Assembly: GCF_023952475.1 (NCBI RefSeq)
Contig: NZ_JALHRX010000005.1
Span: 248,001 to 312,000 of the forward strand
DNA: 64,000 bases
Source: Cupriavidus sp. WGlv3
GTDB lineage: Bacteria > Pseudomonadota > Gammaproteobacteria > Burkholderiales > Burkholderiaceae
Direction: 5' to 3'
Position numbers and translations under genes: made by a program. Numbering within the stretch: position 1 is the stretch's first letter; each line of letters starts with the position of its first letter. This document shows, piece by piece, positions 37,658-47,363 of this stretch. Under the pieces are notes generated by a model. It worked only from the letters and a program-made list of their open reading frames with translations, searched no databases and was not told where the DNA came from.

Positions 37658-38449
37658 ATGCAAACCCTGAACAAGCTCTCTAATACGGCGCTGCGCAACG
37701 TGCGCGGCGTGCTGACCGACATCGACGGCACCCTGACCACCGACGGCCGGCTGCCGGCCTCGACCTACCTCGCCCTCGACGGCCTGCGCCGGGCCGGCCT
37801 GCATGTGATCCCGGTGACCGGGCGCTGCATCGCGTGGGCCGAGATTCTGACGCGGCTGTGGCCGGTCGACGCCATCATCGGCGAGAACGGCGCGTTCTAT
37901 TCGCACCTGCACAACGGGCGGCTGCAGACCCGCTTTCTCGACGATGCGGCCACGCGCGCGCGCAACCTGGAGCGCATCCACGCATTGGGCCAGCGCATCG
38001 TGCGCGAGGTGCCCGGGTGCGCGCTGGCGTCCGACCAGGCCTGGCACGCCGCCGACCTCGCCATCGACCACGCCGAGGACGTGGTGCCCCTCCCTGAGGA
38101 CGCCGTCGGGCGCATCGCGGCGCTGATGCGCGAGGCCGGCATGACTGCCACGGTCAGCTCCATCCATGTCAACGGCTGGTTCGGCCAGCATGACAAGCTG
38201 TCGATGAGCAAGCTGTGCGTGGCCGAGCTGCTGGGCGAGGACGTCGATGCGCGGCGCGACCAGTGGCTGTTTATCGGCGACTCGGCCAACGATGCCTCGA
38301 TGTTTGCGCATTTCCCGCTGTCGGTGGGCGTGGCCAATGTGCGCGATATCCTGCCGCAGCTGCCGGTGCCGCCGGCCTACATCACCGCGGCCGCGGGCGG
38401 CGAGGGTTTTGCGGAGATGGCGCAGCGGCTGGTCGAAGCGCGCGGCTGA
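37658..38449 (+). CDS. HAD-superfamily (class IIB) phosphatase
   Basis: 263-residue Cof/SPP-type hydrolase. Motif I is DIDGTLTTDGRLP (nucleophile and acid-base Asp), motif II is VTGRC, and motif IV is GDSANDASMFAHFPLSVGVANV. The C2 cap is inserted between II and III. It probably dephosphorylates a sugar phosphate; relatives include mannosyl-3-phosphoglycerate and sucrose-phosphate phosphatases, but the substrate cannot be assigned. ATG 37658 is chosen over the upstream frame start; a TACAAT -10 candidate lies at 37644-37649. Divergent from ugpB; the two share a 194-base promoter region. Confidence 0.85.
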   Translation: MQTLNKLSNTALRNVRGVLTDIDGTLTTDGRLPASTYLALDGLRRAGLHVIPVTGRCIAWAEILTRLWPVDAIIGENGAFYSHLHNGRLQTRFLDDAATRARNLERIHALGQRIVREVPGCALASDQAWHAADLAIDHAEDVVPLPEDAVGRIAALMREAGMTATVSSIHVNGWFGQHDKLSMSKLCVAELLGEDVDARRDQWLFIGDSANDASMFAHFPLSVGVANVRDILPQLPVPPAYITAAAGGEGFAEMAQRLVEARG

Positions 38450-38464
38450 ATCCCACCCGCAAAA

Positions 38465-38498
38465 GAAAAACCGGCCGGGATATCCCGGCCGGTTTTTC
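38465..38498. terminator. Bidirectional terminator between the HAD gene and ntrC
   Basis: GAAAAACCGGCCGGGA and TCCCGGCCGGTTTTTC form a perfect inverted repeat with a T-run on either strand. It ends both convergent transcripts. Confidence 0.92.
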
Positions 38499-38519
38499 TT
38501 TGCCTTGCGCACGCGCGGC

Positions 38520-40079
38520 TCAGTCGAAGCCCAGTTCCTGCAGCTTGCGCGTGATGGTGTTGCGCCCGATCCCGAGCCTTGTCGCAGCTTCGACGCGGCG
38601 GCCGCGGGTGACGCCCAGCGCGGCTTCCAGCACCGCTTTTTCGAACCGGCGCGTCAGCAGGTCCATCACTTCGGGCTGGCCGGCTTCCAGCATGGCGCGC
38701 GCCTCGGCGGCGAGCAGGCTTTCCCATCCGGCGGCCGCCGATGCCTGCACCGGAGCCTGGGCCACCGCTGCGGCCGGCGCAGCCCGGACCGCCGTGGCCG
38801 TATCGGCTTCGGCCACCGGCACCGCAAACCCGCCATAGTCGGCCAGTTCCTGGGCGCCTTCATACTCGGCCACGCGCGGGTCGGGCGTGCGCTCCGGCCG
38901 CGGCGCATTGACCGGCTCGCTGGTGCCCGCTTCCAGCATCTCGCGCGGCAGGTCCTTGACCTCGATGGTCTGTGCCGGCGCCATCACGGTGAGCCAGTTG
39001 CAGAGGTTTTCAAGCTGGCGCACGTTGCCCGGGAACGGCAGCGTGCTGACATAGGCCAGCGCCTCGTCCGACATGCGCTTGGGCTCGACGCCGAGTTCCT
39101 TGGCGCTCTTCTGCAGGAAATGGCGCGCCAGCAGCGTGATGTCCTCCGGCCGCTCGCGCAGCGGCGGCAGGCGCAGCCGGATCACGTTCAGGCGGTGGAA
39201 CAAGTCCTCGCGGAACAGCCCTTCCTTGACGCGCAGCTCCAGGTTCTGGTGCGTGGCGGCAATCACGCGCACATTGGCACGCAAGGGGTTATGACCGCCG
39301 ACGCGATAGAAGTTGCCGTCGGACAGCACGCGCAGCAGCCGCGTCTGCAGGTCGAACGGCATGTCGCCGATTTCGTCGAGAAACAACGTGCCGCCCTCGG
39401 CCTGCTCGAAGCGCCCGCGCCGCATGGTCTGGGCGCCGGTAAAGGCGCCACGCTCGTGGCCGAACAGTTCGGACTCGAGCAGGTCCTTGGGTATCGCCGC
39501 GGTATTGAGCGCGATAAACGGGCCGTTGGCGCGCGGGCTGTGCTTGTGCAGCGCGCGCGCCACCAGTTCCTTGCCGGTACCGGACTCGCCGGTGATCATC
39601 ACCGTGACGTTGGATTGCGACAGCCGGCCGATGGCGCGGAACACGTCCTGCATCGCCGGCGCCTGGCCGAGGATCTCGGGCGCGTCGACCAGGCGGTCGT
39701 CCATTTCTTCCTCGCGCAGGCTTTCTTCCAGCGCGCGGCGGATCAGCTCGACCGCCTTGTCGACATCGAAGGGCTTGGCCAGGTATTCGAAGGCGCCGCC
39801 CTGGAACGCTGCTACCGCGCTGTCCAGGTCCGAATATGCCGTCATCACGATGACCGGCAGGCCCGGATGCCGCGCCTTGATCGCCTGCAGCAGGTCCAGG
39901 CCCGAACCGCCGGGCATGCGGATATCCGATATCAGCACCTGCGGCTGGTCTTCCTCGAGCGCGGCCAGCGCGTCCCGCACATTGGTGAAGCTGCGCGAGA
40001 GCAGGCTTTCACGGGCGAGGGCCTTTTCCAGGACCCAGCGGATTGATTGATCGTCGTCGACTATCCAGATCGGCTTCAT
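38520..40079 (-). CDS. ntrC: Nitrogen regulator NtrC (NR(I)), sigma-54 activator
   Basis: 519 residues. A receiver domain with phospho-acceptor Asp52 in [13 protein letters not shown]+ domain with [15 protein letters not shown] and the sigma-54 contact loop GAFTGAQ, and a C-terminal Fis-type helix ending [15 protein letters not shown]. About 50 residues longer than E. coli NtrC because of an Ala/Pro-rich linker (about 400-470) before the DNA-binding domain. Activates nitrogen-starvation genes, probably including glnA here, where two matching enhancer sites are present. 85 bases downstream of ntrB. Confidence 0.96.
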   Translation of the reverse strand: MKPIWIVDDDQSIRWVLEKALARESLLSRSFTNVRDALAALEEDQPQVLISDIRMPGGSGLDLLQAIKARHPGLPVIVMTAYSDLDSAVAAFQGGAFEYLAKPFDVDKAVELIRRALEESLREEEMDDRLVDAPEILGQAPAMQDVFRAIGRLSQSNVTVMITGESGTGKELVARALHKHSPRANGPFIALNTAAIPKDLLESELFGHERGAFTGAQTMRRGRFEQAEGGTLFLDEIGDMPFDLQTRLLRVLSDGNFYRVGGHNPLRANVRVIAATHQNLELRVKEGLFREDLFHRLNVIRLRLPPLRERPEDITLLARHFLQKSAKELGVEPKRMSDEALAYVSTLPFPGNVRQLENLCNWLTVMAPAQTIEVKDLPREMLEAGTSEPVNAPRPERTPDPRVAEYEGAQELADYGGFAVPVAEADTATAVRAAPAAAVAQAPVQASAAAGWESLLAAEARAMLEAGQPEVMDLLTRRFEKAVLEAALGVTRGRRVEAATRLGIGRNTITRKLQELGFD

Positions 40080-40164
40080 GTGCGTCGCTTGTCTGCTCGG
40101 TGTCAGTTGGTCTTCCGCATGCCCTGGCCACGTCGGTGCACGCGCTTGCGGACGCCGGCAAAGG

Positions 40165-41343
40165 CTAGTGCAGCGGCAGCAGGATACGGAAGTCGGTACA
40201 GCCCGGCCTGCTCTCGCATTCGATCAAGCCCTCGTGCTGCTGCACGAAGGTTTGAGCGAGTGTGAGACCCAGTCCGCTGCCGCCATCCCTGCCCGATACC
40301 AGCGGATAGAAAATGCGTTCGCGGATGTCTTCGGGGATTCCCGGGCCGTTGTCGATCACATGCAAGTCCAATGCCAGCTTGAACAGGCGCTTGGCGATGG
40401 TGACCTGGCGCGCGATGCGCGTGCGCAGCACGATCTGCGCGTCGCCGCGCGCGATGCGCTCGGCCAGCGCCTGCGCCGCGTTGTGGACGATATTGAGCAC
40501 GGCCTGGATCAGCTGCTCCATGTCGCCCTGCAGCTCGGGCAGGCTGGCATCGTAGTCGCGCACGACCTCGAGCCCGTTGGGGAACTCGGCCAGCACCACC
40601 GAGCGCACGCGCTCGAGCACCTCGTGGATATTCAGGCTCGATACGATATGCGGATGCCGGTGCGGCTCCAGCAGCCGGTCCACCAGCGTCTGCAGCCGGT
40701 CCGACTCCTTGATGATGACCTGGGTGTATTCGCGCAGCGAGCGCTCGGGCAGTTCGAACTCCAGCAACTGCGCCGCGCCGCGGATGCCGCCCAGCGGATT
40801 CTTGATCTCGTGGGCGAGGTTGCGGATCAGCTCCTTGTTGGCCGAGGTCAGGTCCAGGATGCGCTCTTCGCGGTCGCTGCGCACCTTCTGTTCGTTGGGC
40901 AGGATCTCGACCACCACGGTGTCGCCGACCGCCTCGAGCGCGGCGATCACCACGTGCACATGGATTGGTTCCTGCAGCGGCGGATGCAGGATCAGGTCCT
41001 GGCGGCGCACGTCGAACTGCCGCGTGACCACGGTGTCGAGCATGTTGTGCAGCTCGTCCGATTTGCCGAACAGGTCGGGCAGCGTCAGCTCGACCATGCC
41101 CTTGCGCGATACGCCGAAGGTGGCCTCGGCGGCCGGATTCGCGTAGACCACGCGCAGCCCCGGCTGGCGCACCAGCAGCACCGGGTTGGCGACCACGTCG
41201 AGGCCGGCATGGAACGCCGCCGCGCCGATGCTGAGCACGCGCGCGCCGGCCTCGGTCGGGGCCGGGTCCGCCGCACACGGCTGGGCCCGCGCGCCATCGG
41301 CACTGCCGGCCTTGCGTGACACTCCGCGAATCAGGCGACGCAT
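40165..41343 (-). CDS. ntrB: Nitrogen sensor kinase NtrB (NR(II))
   Basis: 392-residue cytosolic histidine kinase. PAS domain (about 50-150, NPVLLVRQPGLRVVYANPAAE), phospho-acceptor His in NLAHEIKNPLGGIRGAAQLL, ATP site with NAAQALAE, DNGPGIPEDI and GSGLGLTLAQTFVQQHEG. Phosphorylates NtrC when PII signals nitrogen shortage. No membrane segment. AAGGA before the ATG supports the start. The DUF4124 gene ends four bases upstream, so the three form one unit. Confidence 0.96.
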   Translation of the reverse strand: MRRLIRGVSRKAGSADGARAQPCAADPAPTEAGARVLSIGAAAFHAGLDVVANPVLLVRQPGLRVVYANPAAEATFGVSRKGMVELTLPDLFGKSDELHNMLDTVVTRQFDVRRQDLILHPPLQEPIHVHVVIAALEAVGDTVVVEILPNEQKVRSDREERILDLTSANKELIRNLAHEIKNPLGGIRGAAQLLEFELPERSLREYTQVIIKESDRLQTLVDRLLEPHRHPHIVSSLNIHEVLERVRSVVLAEFPNGLEVVRDYDASLPELQGDMEQLIQAVLNIVHNAAQALAERIARGDAQIVLRTRIARQVTIAKRLFKLALDLHVIDNGPGIPEDIRERIFYPLVSGRDGGSGLGLTLAQTFVQQHEGLIECESRPGCTDFRILLPLH

Positions 41344-41347
41344 AAGA

Positions 41348-41938
41348 CTAGTCCTTCAGGTTGCCGAGCTCGCGCCGCAGCGATGCCGCGTTGGCCTCGC
41401 TGCGGGCAATGTCGTCGCGCAGCGCCGCGGTGCGGTCGAGGTATTTCTGGTAGTTGCGCTCATTGCCCTGGCGCTCCGGCTGGCCGTTGTTGTATTCGGC
41501 ACGCAGCCCCTGCAGCTTGGCCTCCTCGGCCTGCAGCTCCTGCGTCAGCACGGTGCGGCGCTCGCTGTCGCGGCTGCGCTGGGTGGCGCTGTCCACCCGC
41601 GGGAAACCGGAGCTGGCGGCGGTCGTTGCGCTGCTGCCCGCACTCTTGGCCGGCGCGGCAATGCGTCCGCCCGGCACGGTCACGACCTCGGGCAGGTTCA
41701 GCTTCTTGCAGCCCTTGCCGGCATTGCCGTTGCGGTACTCCGGCACGCCATTGGGCCCGGTGCAGACATAGACATCCGAGGACTGCGCCAGCGACGGCCC
41801 GGCCCACGCGCCAAACAACAGCACCGGCGCCAGCGCCGCGGCGCTCACCAGAACGGGGAATCGGCGTCGGCTTTGGTGCACGGGACGGGGCATGGCATGA
41901 GTCCGGCGGGCCGTGCGGGAAAAGGCATCCATGGGCAT
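41348..41938 (-). CDS. DUF4124 secreted protein between glnA and ntrB
   Basis: 196 residues, exported: a basic start and a hydrophobic stretch ending at GPSLAQ give a signal peptide, then a DUF4124 domain (VYVCTGPNGVPEYRNGNAGKGCKKLN) with two cysteines. The rest is an Arg/Glu/Gln-rich coiled coil (VLTQELQAEEAKLQGLRAEYNN, then a second helix to the C-terminus). Met16 (41893) or Met3 (41932) may be the real start. Function unknown. Its conserved place before ntrB may be structural rather than functional, yet periplasmic location is at odds with cytosolic nitrogen sensing. Confidence 0.85.
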   Translation of the reverse strand: MPMDAFSRTARRTHAMPRPVHQSRRRFPVLVSAAALAPVLLFGAWAGPSLAQSSDVYVCTGPNGVPEYRNGNAGKGCKKLNLPEVVTVPGGRIAAPAKSAGSSATTAASSGFPRVDSATQRSRDSERRTVLTQELQAEEAKLQGLRAEYNNGQPERQGNERNYQKYLDRTAALRDDIARSEANAASLRRELGNLKD

Positions 41939-42081
41939 GGCGTCAGGTCAGAACGGGGTGAATCGGGACAGAATCGGATTCCCCATTCTAGCGAGCAAAG
42001 CAAAAAGGGACAGCCGAAGCCGCCCCCTTGTAGTGCAACTGTTGCCCGGTCACAACCTGCGTCATGCCGGGCAAGGGCTGC

Positions 42082-43497
42082 TTACAGCGAGTAGTACATT
42101 TCGAACTCGACCGGGTGCGTGGTCATGCGGAAACGCGTGACTTCTTCCATCTTCAGTTCGATGTAGGCATCGATCATCGAGTTCGAGAACACGCCGCCAC
42201 GGGTCAGGAACTCGCGGTCGTTGTCCAGGTACTCGAGCGACTGGTCGAGGCTCGAGCAGACGGTCGGGATCTTTGCATCCTCTTCCGGCGGCAGGTCGTA
42301 CAGGTTCTTGTCGGCGGCTTCGCCCGGGTGGATCTTGTTCATCACGCCGTCCAGGCCGGCCATCAGCAGCGCCGAGAAGCCCAGGTACGGGTTCATCAGC
42401 GGATCCGGGAAGCGGGTCTCGATACGGCGGCCCTTCGGGTTGGCCACATACGGGATACGGATCGAAGCCGAACGGTTGCGGGCCGAGTAGGCCAGCTTGA
42501 CCGGCGCCTCGAAGCCCGGCACCAGGCGCTTGTACGAGTTCGTGCCCGGGTTGGTGATGGCGTTCAGGGCACGGGCGTGCTTGATGATGCCGCCGATGTA
42601 GTACAGCGCGAATTCCGACAGGCCGGCGTAGCCGTTGCCTGCGAACAGGTTCTGGCCGTCCTTCCACACCGACTGATGCACGTGCATGCCCGAGCCGTTG
42701 TCGCCGACGATGGGCTTCGGCATGAAGGTGGCGGTCTTGCCGTAGGTGTGGGCGACGTTCTGGATCACGTACTTCTGCAGCTGGGTCCAGTCGGCGCGCT
42801 GCACCAGCGTGCTGAACTTGGTGCCGATTTCGTTCTGGCCCTGCCCTGCCACTTCGTGGTGGTGGACTTCAACCGGAATACCCAGCGATTCCAGGATCAG
42901 GCACATTTCCGAACGCATGTCCTGGAAGGTGTCGATCGGGGCAACCGGGAAATAGCCGCCCTTCTTGCCCGGACGGTGGCCGGCGTTGCCGTGCTCGAAT
43001 TCCTTGGCCGACGACCACGGGGCTTCTTCGGAGTGGATCTTGACGAAGCAGCCTTGCATGTCGACGTTCCAGGTCACGCCGTCGAAGATGAAGAACTCGG
43101 GCTCCGGACCGAAGAAGGCGGTGTCGCCCAGGCCGGTGCTCTTCAGGTAGGCTTCGGCGCGCTTGGCGATCGAACGCGGATCGCGGTCATAGCCCTTGCC
43201 GTCCGACGGCTCGATCACGTCGCACGACAGCACCAGCGTCGGTTCTTCGTAGAACGGGTCGATGTGGGCCGTGTTCGAATCCGGCATCAGCAGCATGTCC
43301 GAAGCTTCGATACCCTTCCAGCCGGCGATCGACGAGCCGTCGAAAGCGTGGCCGCTCTCGAACTTGTCTTCATCGAAGTGCGACACGGGCACGGACACGT
43401 GTTGCTCCTTGCCTTTGGTATCGGTGAAGCGGAAATCGACGAACTTGACGTCGTTTTCCTTCACCAGCTTCATCACGTCTGCAACGCTGTGGGCCAT
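42082..43497 (-). CDS. glnA: Glutamine synthetase type I
   Basis: 471-residue GSI, exactly the usual length, forming dodecamers that make glutamine from glutamate, ammonia and ATP. Metal and ammonia sites are in [32 protein letters not shown] and [15 protein letters not shown]. The adenylylation Tyr is in LYDLPPEE, so it is of the GlnE-regulated kind. AGGAG precedes the ATG at 43497; the longer open frame upstream is not used. Upstream are a sigma-54 promoter and NtrC enhancers, and ntrBC follow downstream. Confidence 0.97.
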   Translation of the reverse strand: MAHSVADVMKLVKENDVKFVDFRFTDTKGKEQHVSVPVSHFDEDKFESGHAFDGSSIAGWKGIEASDMLLMPDSNTAHIDPFYEEPTLVLSCDVIEPSDGKGYDRDPRSIAKRAEAYLKSTGLGDTAFFGPEPEFFIFDGVTWNVDMQGCFVKIHSEEAPWSSAKEFEHGNAGHRPGKKGGYFPVAPIDTFQDMRSEMCLILESLGIPVEVHHHEVAGQGQNEIGTKFSTLVQRADWTQLQKYVIQNVAHTYGKTATFMPKPIVGDNGSGMHVHQSVWKDGQNLFAGNGYAGLSEFALYYIGGIIKHARALNAITNPGTNSYKRLVPGFEAPVKLAYSARNRSASIRIPYVANPKGRRIETRFPDPLMNPYLGFSALLMAGLDGVMNKIHPGEAADKNLYDLPPEEDAKIPTVCSSLDQSLEYLDNDREFLTRGGVFSNSMIDAYIELKMEEVTRFRMTTHPVEFEMYYSL

Positions 43498-43617
43498 GCC
43501 AATCTCCTGGGTATTCGGCAAATGTCTGTGAAAGCCAATTCTTGGGACTGTCGCCAGCGGCGCCGCTGCATCGTTGCCGCGCCTGTCTGGCCTCGCCGCG
43601 AAAGGACGACGGATGTT

Positions 43618-43633
43618 AGCAGAAAGCGTGCCA
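43618..43633 (-). promoter_or_regulatory. Sigma-54 promoter of glnA
   Basis: On the minus strand TTGGCACGCTTTCTGCTA reads as the -24/-12 element: GG and GC are 10 bases apart, and TGGCACG is a perfect -24 box. Predicted start near 43607, about 110 bases before the ATG. Confidence 0.8.
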
Positions 43634-43786
43634 ATCAAACGTCCCACGCGCCGCAGGGCCCGAAAATTGTGCAACTCCGGCGAATCGCGCACCATGCTGG
43701 CCGGCAACGAAATCGCCTTCCAACCGGCGGGGGTGCCCATGTGGCGCTACCGCGACACGCGCAACCTAAGTTGCCAGTGTCATGGA

Positions 43787-43831
43787 ACACCATCATGGTG
43801 CAAACCTCAAGTGCAAGCACCGTCTTAGTGC
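43787..43831 (-). promoter_or_regulatory. Two NtrC enhancer sites upstream of glnA
   Basis: Sites ACACCATCATGGTGC (43787-43801) and GCACCGTCTTAGTGC (43817-43831) follow the NtrC pattern GCAC-N7-GTGC, with one mismatch in the first. Their centres are 30 bp apart, three helical turns, close to the 32 bp of the E. coli glnA enhancer. They lie about 190-220 bp upstream of the sigma-54 start. The rest of 43498-43981 also holds the promoter of the rhodanese gene (TATAGA-like -10 near 43921). Confidence 0.7.
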
Positions 43832-43981
43832 ATCCGCACCAAAATCGATCCACCTCGCCCCGCGGCGGCGCTTTCCGGGCCATCCCGGCCAGCGCAGTCA
43901 CCGCCCCGCAAGCGCGGCGCTATAGAATAACGGGTTGCGGCCCCCGCGCCACGAATTCCACCCATTCAATTTGTCACGCCG

Positions 43982-44446
43982 ATGACCACCCGAGACGATC
44001 TCCTCCAGGCCGCCCGCCAGCGCCAGGAACAAAACCAGTTGCCGTACTTCGGCGCGCTGTCGCCGCAGGAAGCCTATGCCCTGCTGCAGAACGATCCTTC
44101 CGCCGTGCTGGTGGACGTGCGCACGCAGGCCGAGCTGGACTGGGTCGGCGGCGTCGACGTGCCCGACGCGCAGTTCGCCCATGTCGAATGGATGTCCTAC
44201 CCTGGCGGCGCGCAGAATGCGCGCTTTATCGAAGAACTGCGCGCGCGCGTGCCGTCCGACGTGCCGGTGCTGTTCCTGTGCCGCAGCGCGGCGCGCTCCA
44301 AGCATGCGGCGCGGGTGGCCACCGAAGCCGGCTACCACTTCGCCATGGATGTGCTCGAAGGTTTCGAGGGCAACCGCGACGATCACCACCACCGCAAGAC
44401 CGTCGAGGGCTGGTGCGTGCGCGGCCTGCCCTGGCATGGCGCCTGA
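43982..44446 (+). CDS. Rhodanese-domain protein
   Basis: 154-residue single-domain sulfurtransferase-like protein. The active loop CRSAARS has catalytic Cys100. VDVRTQAELDWVGGVDVP gives the CH2A-like start of the domain. The AARSK loop with two Arg resembles single-domain rhodaneses of broad sulfur use. Family members share the fold with thiosulfate sulfurtransferases; substrate unknown. Cytosolic, no signal peptide. A terminator follows directly. Confidence 0.88.
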   Translation: MTTRDDLLQAARQRQEQNQLPYFGALSPQEAYALLQNDPSAVLVDVRTQAELDWVGGVDVPDAQFAHVEWMSYPGGAQNARFIEELRARVPSDVPVLFLCRSAARSKHAARVATEAGYHFAMDVLEGFEGNRDDHHHRKTVEGWCVRGLPWHGA

Positions 44447-44467
44447 TCCCGCCCGGACCTGACTGCA

Positions 44468-44494
44468 AAGGGGCAGCCAACGCTGCCCCTTTTC
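44468..44494. terminator. Bidirectional terminator between rhodanese and CinA-like genes
   Basis: AAAGGGGCAGC (44468-44478) pairs with GCTGCCCCTTT (44483-44493) around a four-base loop, with a T-run after it on the plus strand and A-rich start giving T on the minus strand. Confidence 0.9.
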
Positions 44495-44512
44495 TTTGGC
44501 CGGCTGGAACGT

Positions 44513-45337
44513 TTAGGCCGGTGCCGCCTGCCGCGGCGGCTGCTCCACGGTCTCGTACCCCATCGTCTGCACGCCTTCGAGCAGCATCGCATAGGCCGGG
44601 GCCACCAGCTCGGCCGGGCCCTTGACGCCCAGGTCGATATGGCGGCGCGCGAAGCGGTCGCCGCGCTGCACGTCGCCGACCGACGGCAGGCTGAACACGC
44701 GGATGCCCGGATGCGCCGCCTCGACCTTTTCCATCAGCGGGGTCAGCGTCGACTCCGGCGCCTCGAACACGTAGAAGGCCCGTTCCTGCTGCGCGACCTG
44801 ATAGAACAGGTGCGCATAGTCGTGGTCCAGCACCCACTCCATCATCGGCCACGCCATCACCGGGAAGCCGGGCATGAAATGATGGTGGCCGACCGAGAAG
44901 CCGGGGATGCGGTTATAGCTGTTGGGGATGATGCGCGCGCCCTCGGGGAACTCGCCCATCTTGAAGCGGTGCTGGTTCTCCGGCAGCGTCAGGTCGCCCT
45001 TGGCGGGGTCGCCGCCGGCGGTCTCGGCGATGCGCAGCGCGATCAGTTCGCGCGCCTCGGGATGCAGCACCAGCGGCACGCCCAGCGCCGCGGCCGCGCA
45101 CTGGCGCGTGTGGTCGTCCGGCGTGGCGCCGATGCCGCCGGTGCAGAACACCACGTCGGGGCCGGCCAGCGTGCGCCGCAGCGTGGCGGTGATGCGGGCG
45201 CGGTCGTCGCCGACATACTCGGCCCAGTCCAGCGCCAGGCCGCGCGCACCCAGCAGTTCGATGGTGCGGCGCAGGTGCTTGTCTTCGCGCCGCCCGGACA
45301 GAATCTCGTCGCCAATGACGATCAGGCCGAAACCCAT
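44513..45337 (-). CDS. CinA/MoaB-like molybdopterin-binding-domain protein
   Basis: 274-residue protein of the competence/damage-inducible CinA N-terminal type. The MoCF-binding fold is seen in GLIVIGDEILSGRREDKHL, TGGIGATPDDHTRQCAAAALG and GFPVMAWPMMEWVLD. It lacks the C-terminal pyridine-nucleotide amidase domain of full CinA. Annotated in relatives as competence/damage-inducible protein A. Precise activity is unclear; related COG1058 domains hydrolyse ADP-ribose or NAD derivatives. 12 bases separate it from the EI24 gene, suggesting an operon. Confidence 0.82.
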   Translation of the reverse strand: MGFGLIVIGDEILSGRREDKHLRRTIELLGARGLALDWAEYVGDDRARITATLRRTLAGPDVVFCTGGIGATPDDHTRQCAAAALGVPLVLHPEARELIALRIAETAGGDPAKGDLTLPENQHRFKMGEFPEGARIIPNSYNRIPGFSVGHHHFMPGFPVMAWPMMEWVLDHDYAHLFYQVAQQERAFYVFEAPESTLTPLMEKVEAAHPGIRVFSLPSVGDVQRGDRFARRHIDLGVKGPAELVAPAYAMLLEGVQTMGYETVEQPPRQAAPA

Positions 45338-45349
45338 ATTGCCCTCGCT

Positions 45350-46237
45350 TCAGGAGTTTTCGATGCGGCGCACGTCGTGCGGCGCCAGGTCGATGACATC
45401 GCCGCCCGACGACGGCGCGGCAGGCGGCTGGGCCGGCACGGCGGCGCGCTCGGCCCGCAGCTGCGCCAGCGCGCGCAGGCAGAAATGGCCGAACCACAGC
45501 GCCGAGAAAATAAAGATCAGCACATAGAGCCACAGCGTGCCGGCCAGCACGAACGGGAACAGGAAGATCACCGCCGCCGACGACACCCACAGTATCGTCG
45601 GCGCCGAGCCCAGTAGCCCCACCGCCACCCCGATCACCAGCAGCGGCGTGCGGTGGCGCCGCACCAGGGTCTTGCGTTCTTCGGCGCTGGCGTGGTCCGC
45701 CAGCGCGTCATACGTCATCACGCGGTAGGTCAGCCAGCCCCACAGCACCGGCGGAATCAGCGCAAAGAACGGCGGGATCAGCCACAACGGCAGCGTCACC
45801 AGCACCAGCGACAGGAACACCAGGGTACTGCCGAGCGAATGGAACACGCTGCCCAGCACGCTGCCGCCGTGGGCCTTGGCCAGGTCCGGGTAGCCGCGCT
45901 CCAGGTGGCGCACCACCGCCGGCACCGAGAACACGCCGATAAACATCAGCATCGAGGCGATCACCAGCGGGATCGCGAGCGCCGCCACGAACAACGGCGC
46001 CACCACGGAGCGCAACGATTGCAGCCCGAACCAGTCGAGCGCGCTGTAGATCCAGCTGGTCAGGACCGAGGTTTCCAGGAAGCTGCGCGTGGCGCCCATG
46101 ATGGGGTCCCAGCCCCACCAGAGCAGCCCGCCCCACAGCAGCGTGGCCAGGACGAAAGGCAGCACGGTCAGCATCAGCATGCGCGGATGCAGCTGGCTGA
46201 CCAGCGCGCGGCCAAACGAGCGGAAGATATCGTTCAT
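45350..46237 (-). CDS. EI24/CysZ-like multi-spanning membrane protein
   Basis: 295-residue inner-membrane protein with four to six hydrophobic segments, among them MLMLTVLPFVLATLLWGGLLWWGW and TLVFLSLVLVTLPLWLIPPFFALIPP. The EI24 region (about 20-250) resembles CysZ-type sulfate permeases but the EI24 group is also found without sulfur genes. A short Ala/Pro-rich tail ends the protein. Function undetermined. Confidence 0.8.
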   Translation of the reverse strand: MNDIFRSFGRALVSQLHPRMLMLTVLPFVLATLLWGGLLWWGWDPIMGATRSFLETSVLTSWIYSALDWFGLQSLRSVVAPLFVAALAIPLVIASMLMFIGVFSVPAVVRHLERGYPDLAKAHGGSVLGSVFHSLGSTLVFLSLVLVTLPLWLIPPFFALIPPVLWGWLTYRVMTYDALADHASAEERKTLVRRHRTPLLVIGVAVGLLGSAPTILWVSSAAVIFLFPFVLAGTLWLYVLIFIFSALWFGHFCLRALAQLRAERAAVPAQPPAAPSSGGDVIDLAPHDVRRIENS

Positions 46238-46388
46238 GCAGTCGAAGGCAAAACAGGAAAAGTCGCGGGGGAACCGGCCAGGTCAGCGGGGTGATGAGCC
46301 GGCGGCAACCCGGAACACTAGCATACGCCGCTTGCCGCCATGGCGCGGCGGCGACCGCCGCGGCTGCAGGATGGCCTCGAATGCGCCG

Positions 46389-47363
46389 TCAGCGCAGCCG
46401 CAGCAGCCGCTTGATGCCGTACCACTGGTGGGCCAGGAAGCCCGCGCCGTAGTCGTGGCCCTTGCCCACCGGCGGCGGCAACTGGTCGCGGATGCCGGTG
46501 GGGTGGTAAGTCTCGGTGAAGACCGCGGTGGCGAACAGCATGTCCCACCACGGGAAAATCACGCCGTAGTTGCAGCCGCCCAGCTTTGCCGGCGCGCCGT
46601 CGGCTTCGTGGCCGATGCCGACCGCGTGGTGGGTGCGGTGAAAGCGCGGCGAAACCAGCAGCCGCTCGCCGATAGCGCCGAAATGCAGCCGCAGGTTGGC
46701 ATGCTGCAGGCTCTGCAGCAGCTGCGACAGCGCCACCAGCAGCACGTACTGCGACGGCTCCACGCCCACGCCAAGCGCCACCAGCGCAAACACCAGGTCG
46801 CGCAGCATGTCGTCGAGCAGGTGGTTGCGGTTGTCGCTCCACAGCGTCATCTGGCGCTGGCTGTGGTGCACCGCATGCAGGTGCCACCACCAGCGGAACG
46901 AGTGCGACAGCCGGTGGTACCAGTAATCGAGCAGGTCGAACAGCAGCAGGTAGACAAAGAAGCTGACCAGCGGCACCGAGGTCACGCCCGGCCACCAGTC
47001 TTCCACATTGATGCGGTGCCAGCCCATCAGCCGCAGGTGGCCTTCGAGCGCGTCGGTCAGCGGCGCCAGCAGGAAGAACATCGCCAGCCGGAACAGGCCG
47101 AGGCGGTGGATCACGGTGTAGAGGATGTCGGTGCGGATCGCGGCCCGGTCAGCCACGGCCTCGACCGGACGCCACTTCTCCAGCGGCCCGAGGATCAGCG
47201 CCATCACCGCGATCTGCACCAGCCCCACCAGCAGCCATTCGGTGCCGGTGAAGGCCTCCTCGGCATAGCGGCCGAAGCCCAGGTCATAGACCACGGGCAG
47301 CACCACGTCCTGGAACAGCGTGCCTTCGACCTGGCCGATCCAGCCGTTCAGCGTGTCCCACAT
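46389..47363 (-). CDS. Sterol desaturase-type fatty-acid hydroxylase
   Basis: 324-residue membrane diiron protein. His-box motifs are HRLSHSFRWWWHLHAVHHSQRQM (H-X4-H and H-X2-HH) and HRTHHAVGIG, as expected for the membrane hydroxylase fold. A hydrophobic N-terminal half spans the membrane. The last part with HPTGIRDQLPPPVGKGHDYG is typical of bacterial sterol-desaturase family members. The substrate could be a fatty acyl or carotenoid-like chain; not determinable. The start overlaps the stop of the deacetylase gene by one base, implying co-translation. Confidence 0.88.
   Translation of the reverse strand: MWDTLNGWIGQVEGTLFQDVVLPVVYDLGFGRYAEEAFTGTEWLLVGLVQIAVMALILGPLEKWRPVEAVADRAAIRTDILYTVIHRLGLFRLAMFFLLAPLTDALEGHLRLMGWHRINVEDWWPGVTSVPLVSFFVYLLLFDLLDYWYHRLSHSFRWWWHLHAVHHSQRQMTLWSDNRNHLLDDMLRDLVFALVALGVGVEPSQYVLLVALSQLLQSLQHANLRLHFGAIGERLLVSPRFHRTHHAVGIGHEADGAPAKLGGCNYGVIFPWWDMLFATAVFTETYHPTGIRDQLPPPVGKGHDYGAGFLAHQWYGIKRLLRLR

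Noticed and set aside
42064..44625. An 853-codon plus-strand frame over glnA and the rhodanese gene
   Set aside because: Overlaps two supported genes in other frames; no domain.
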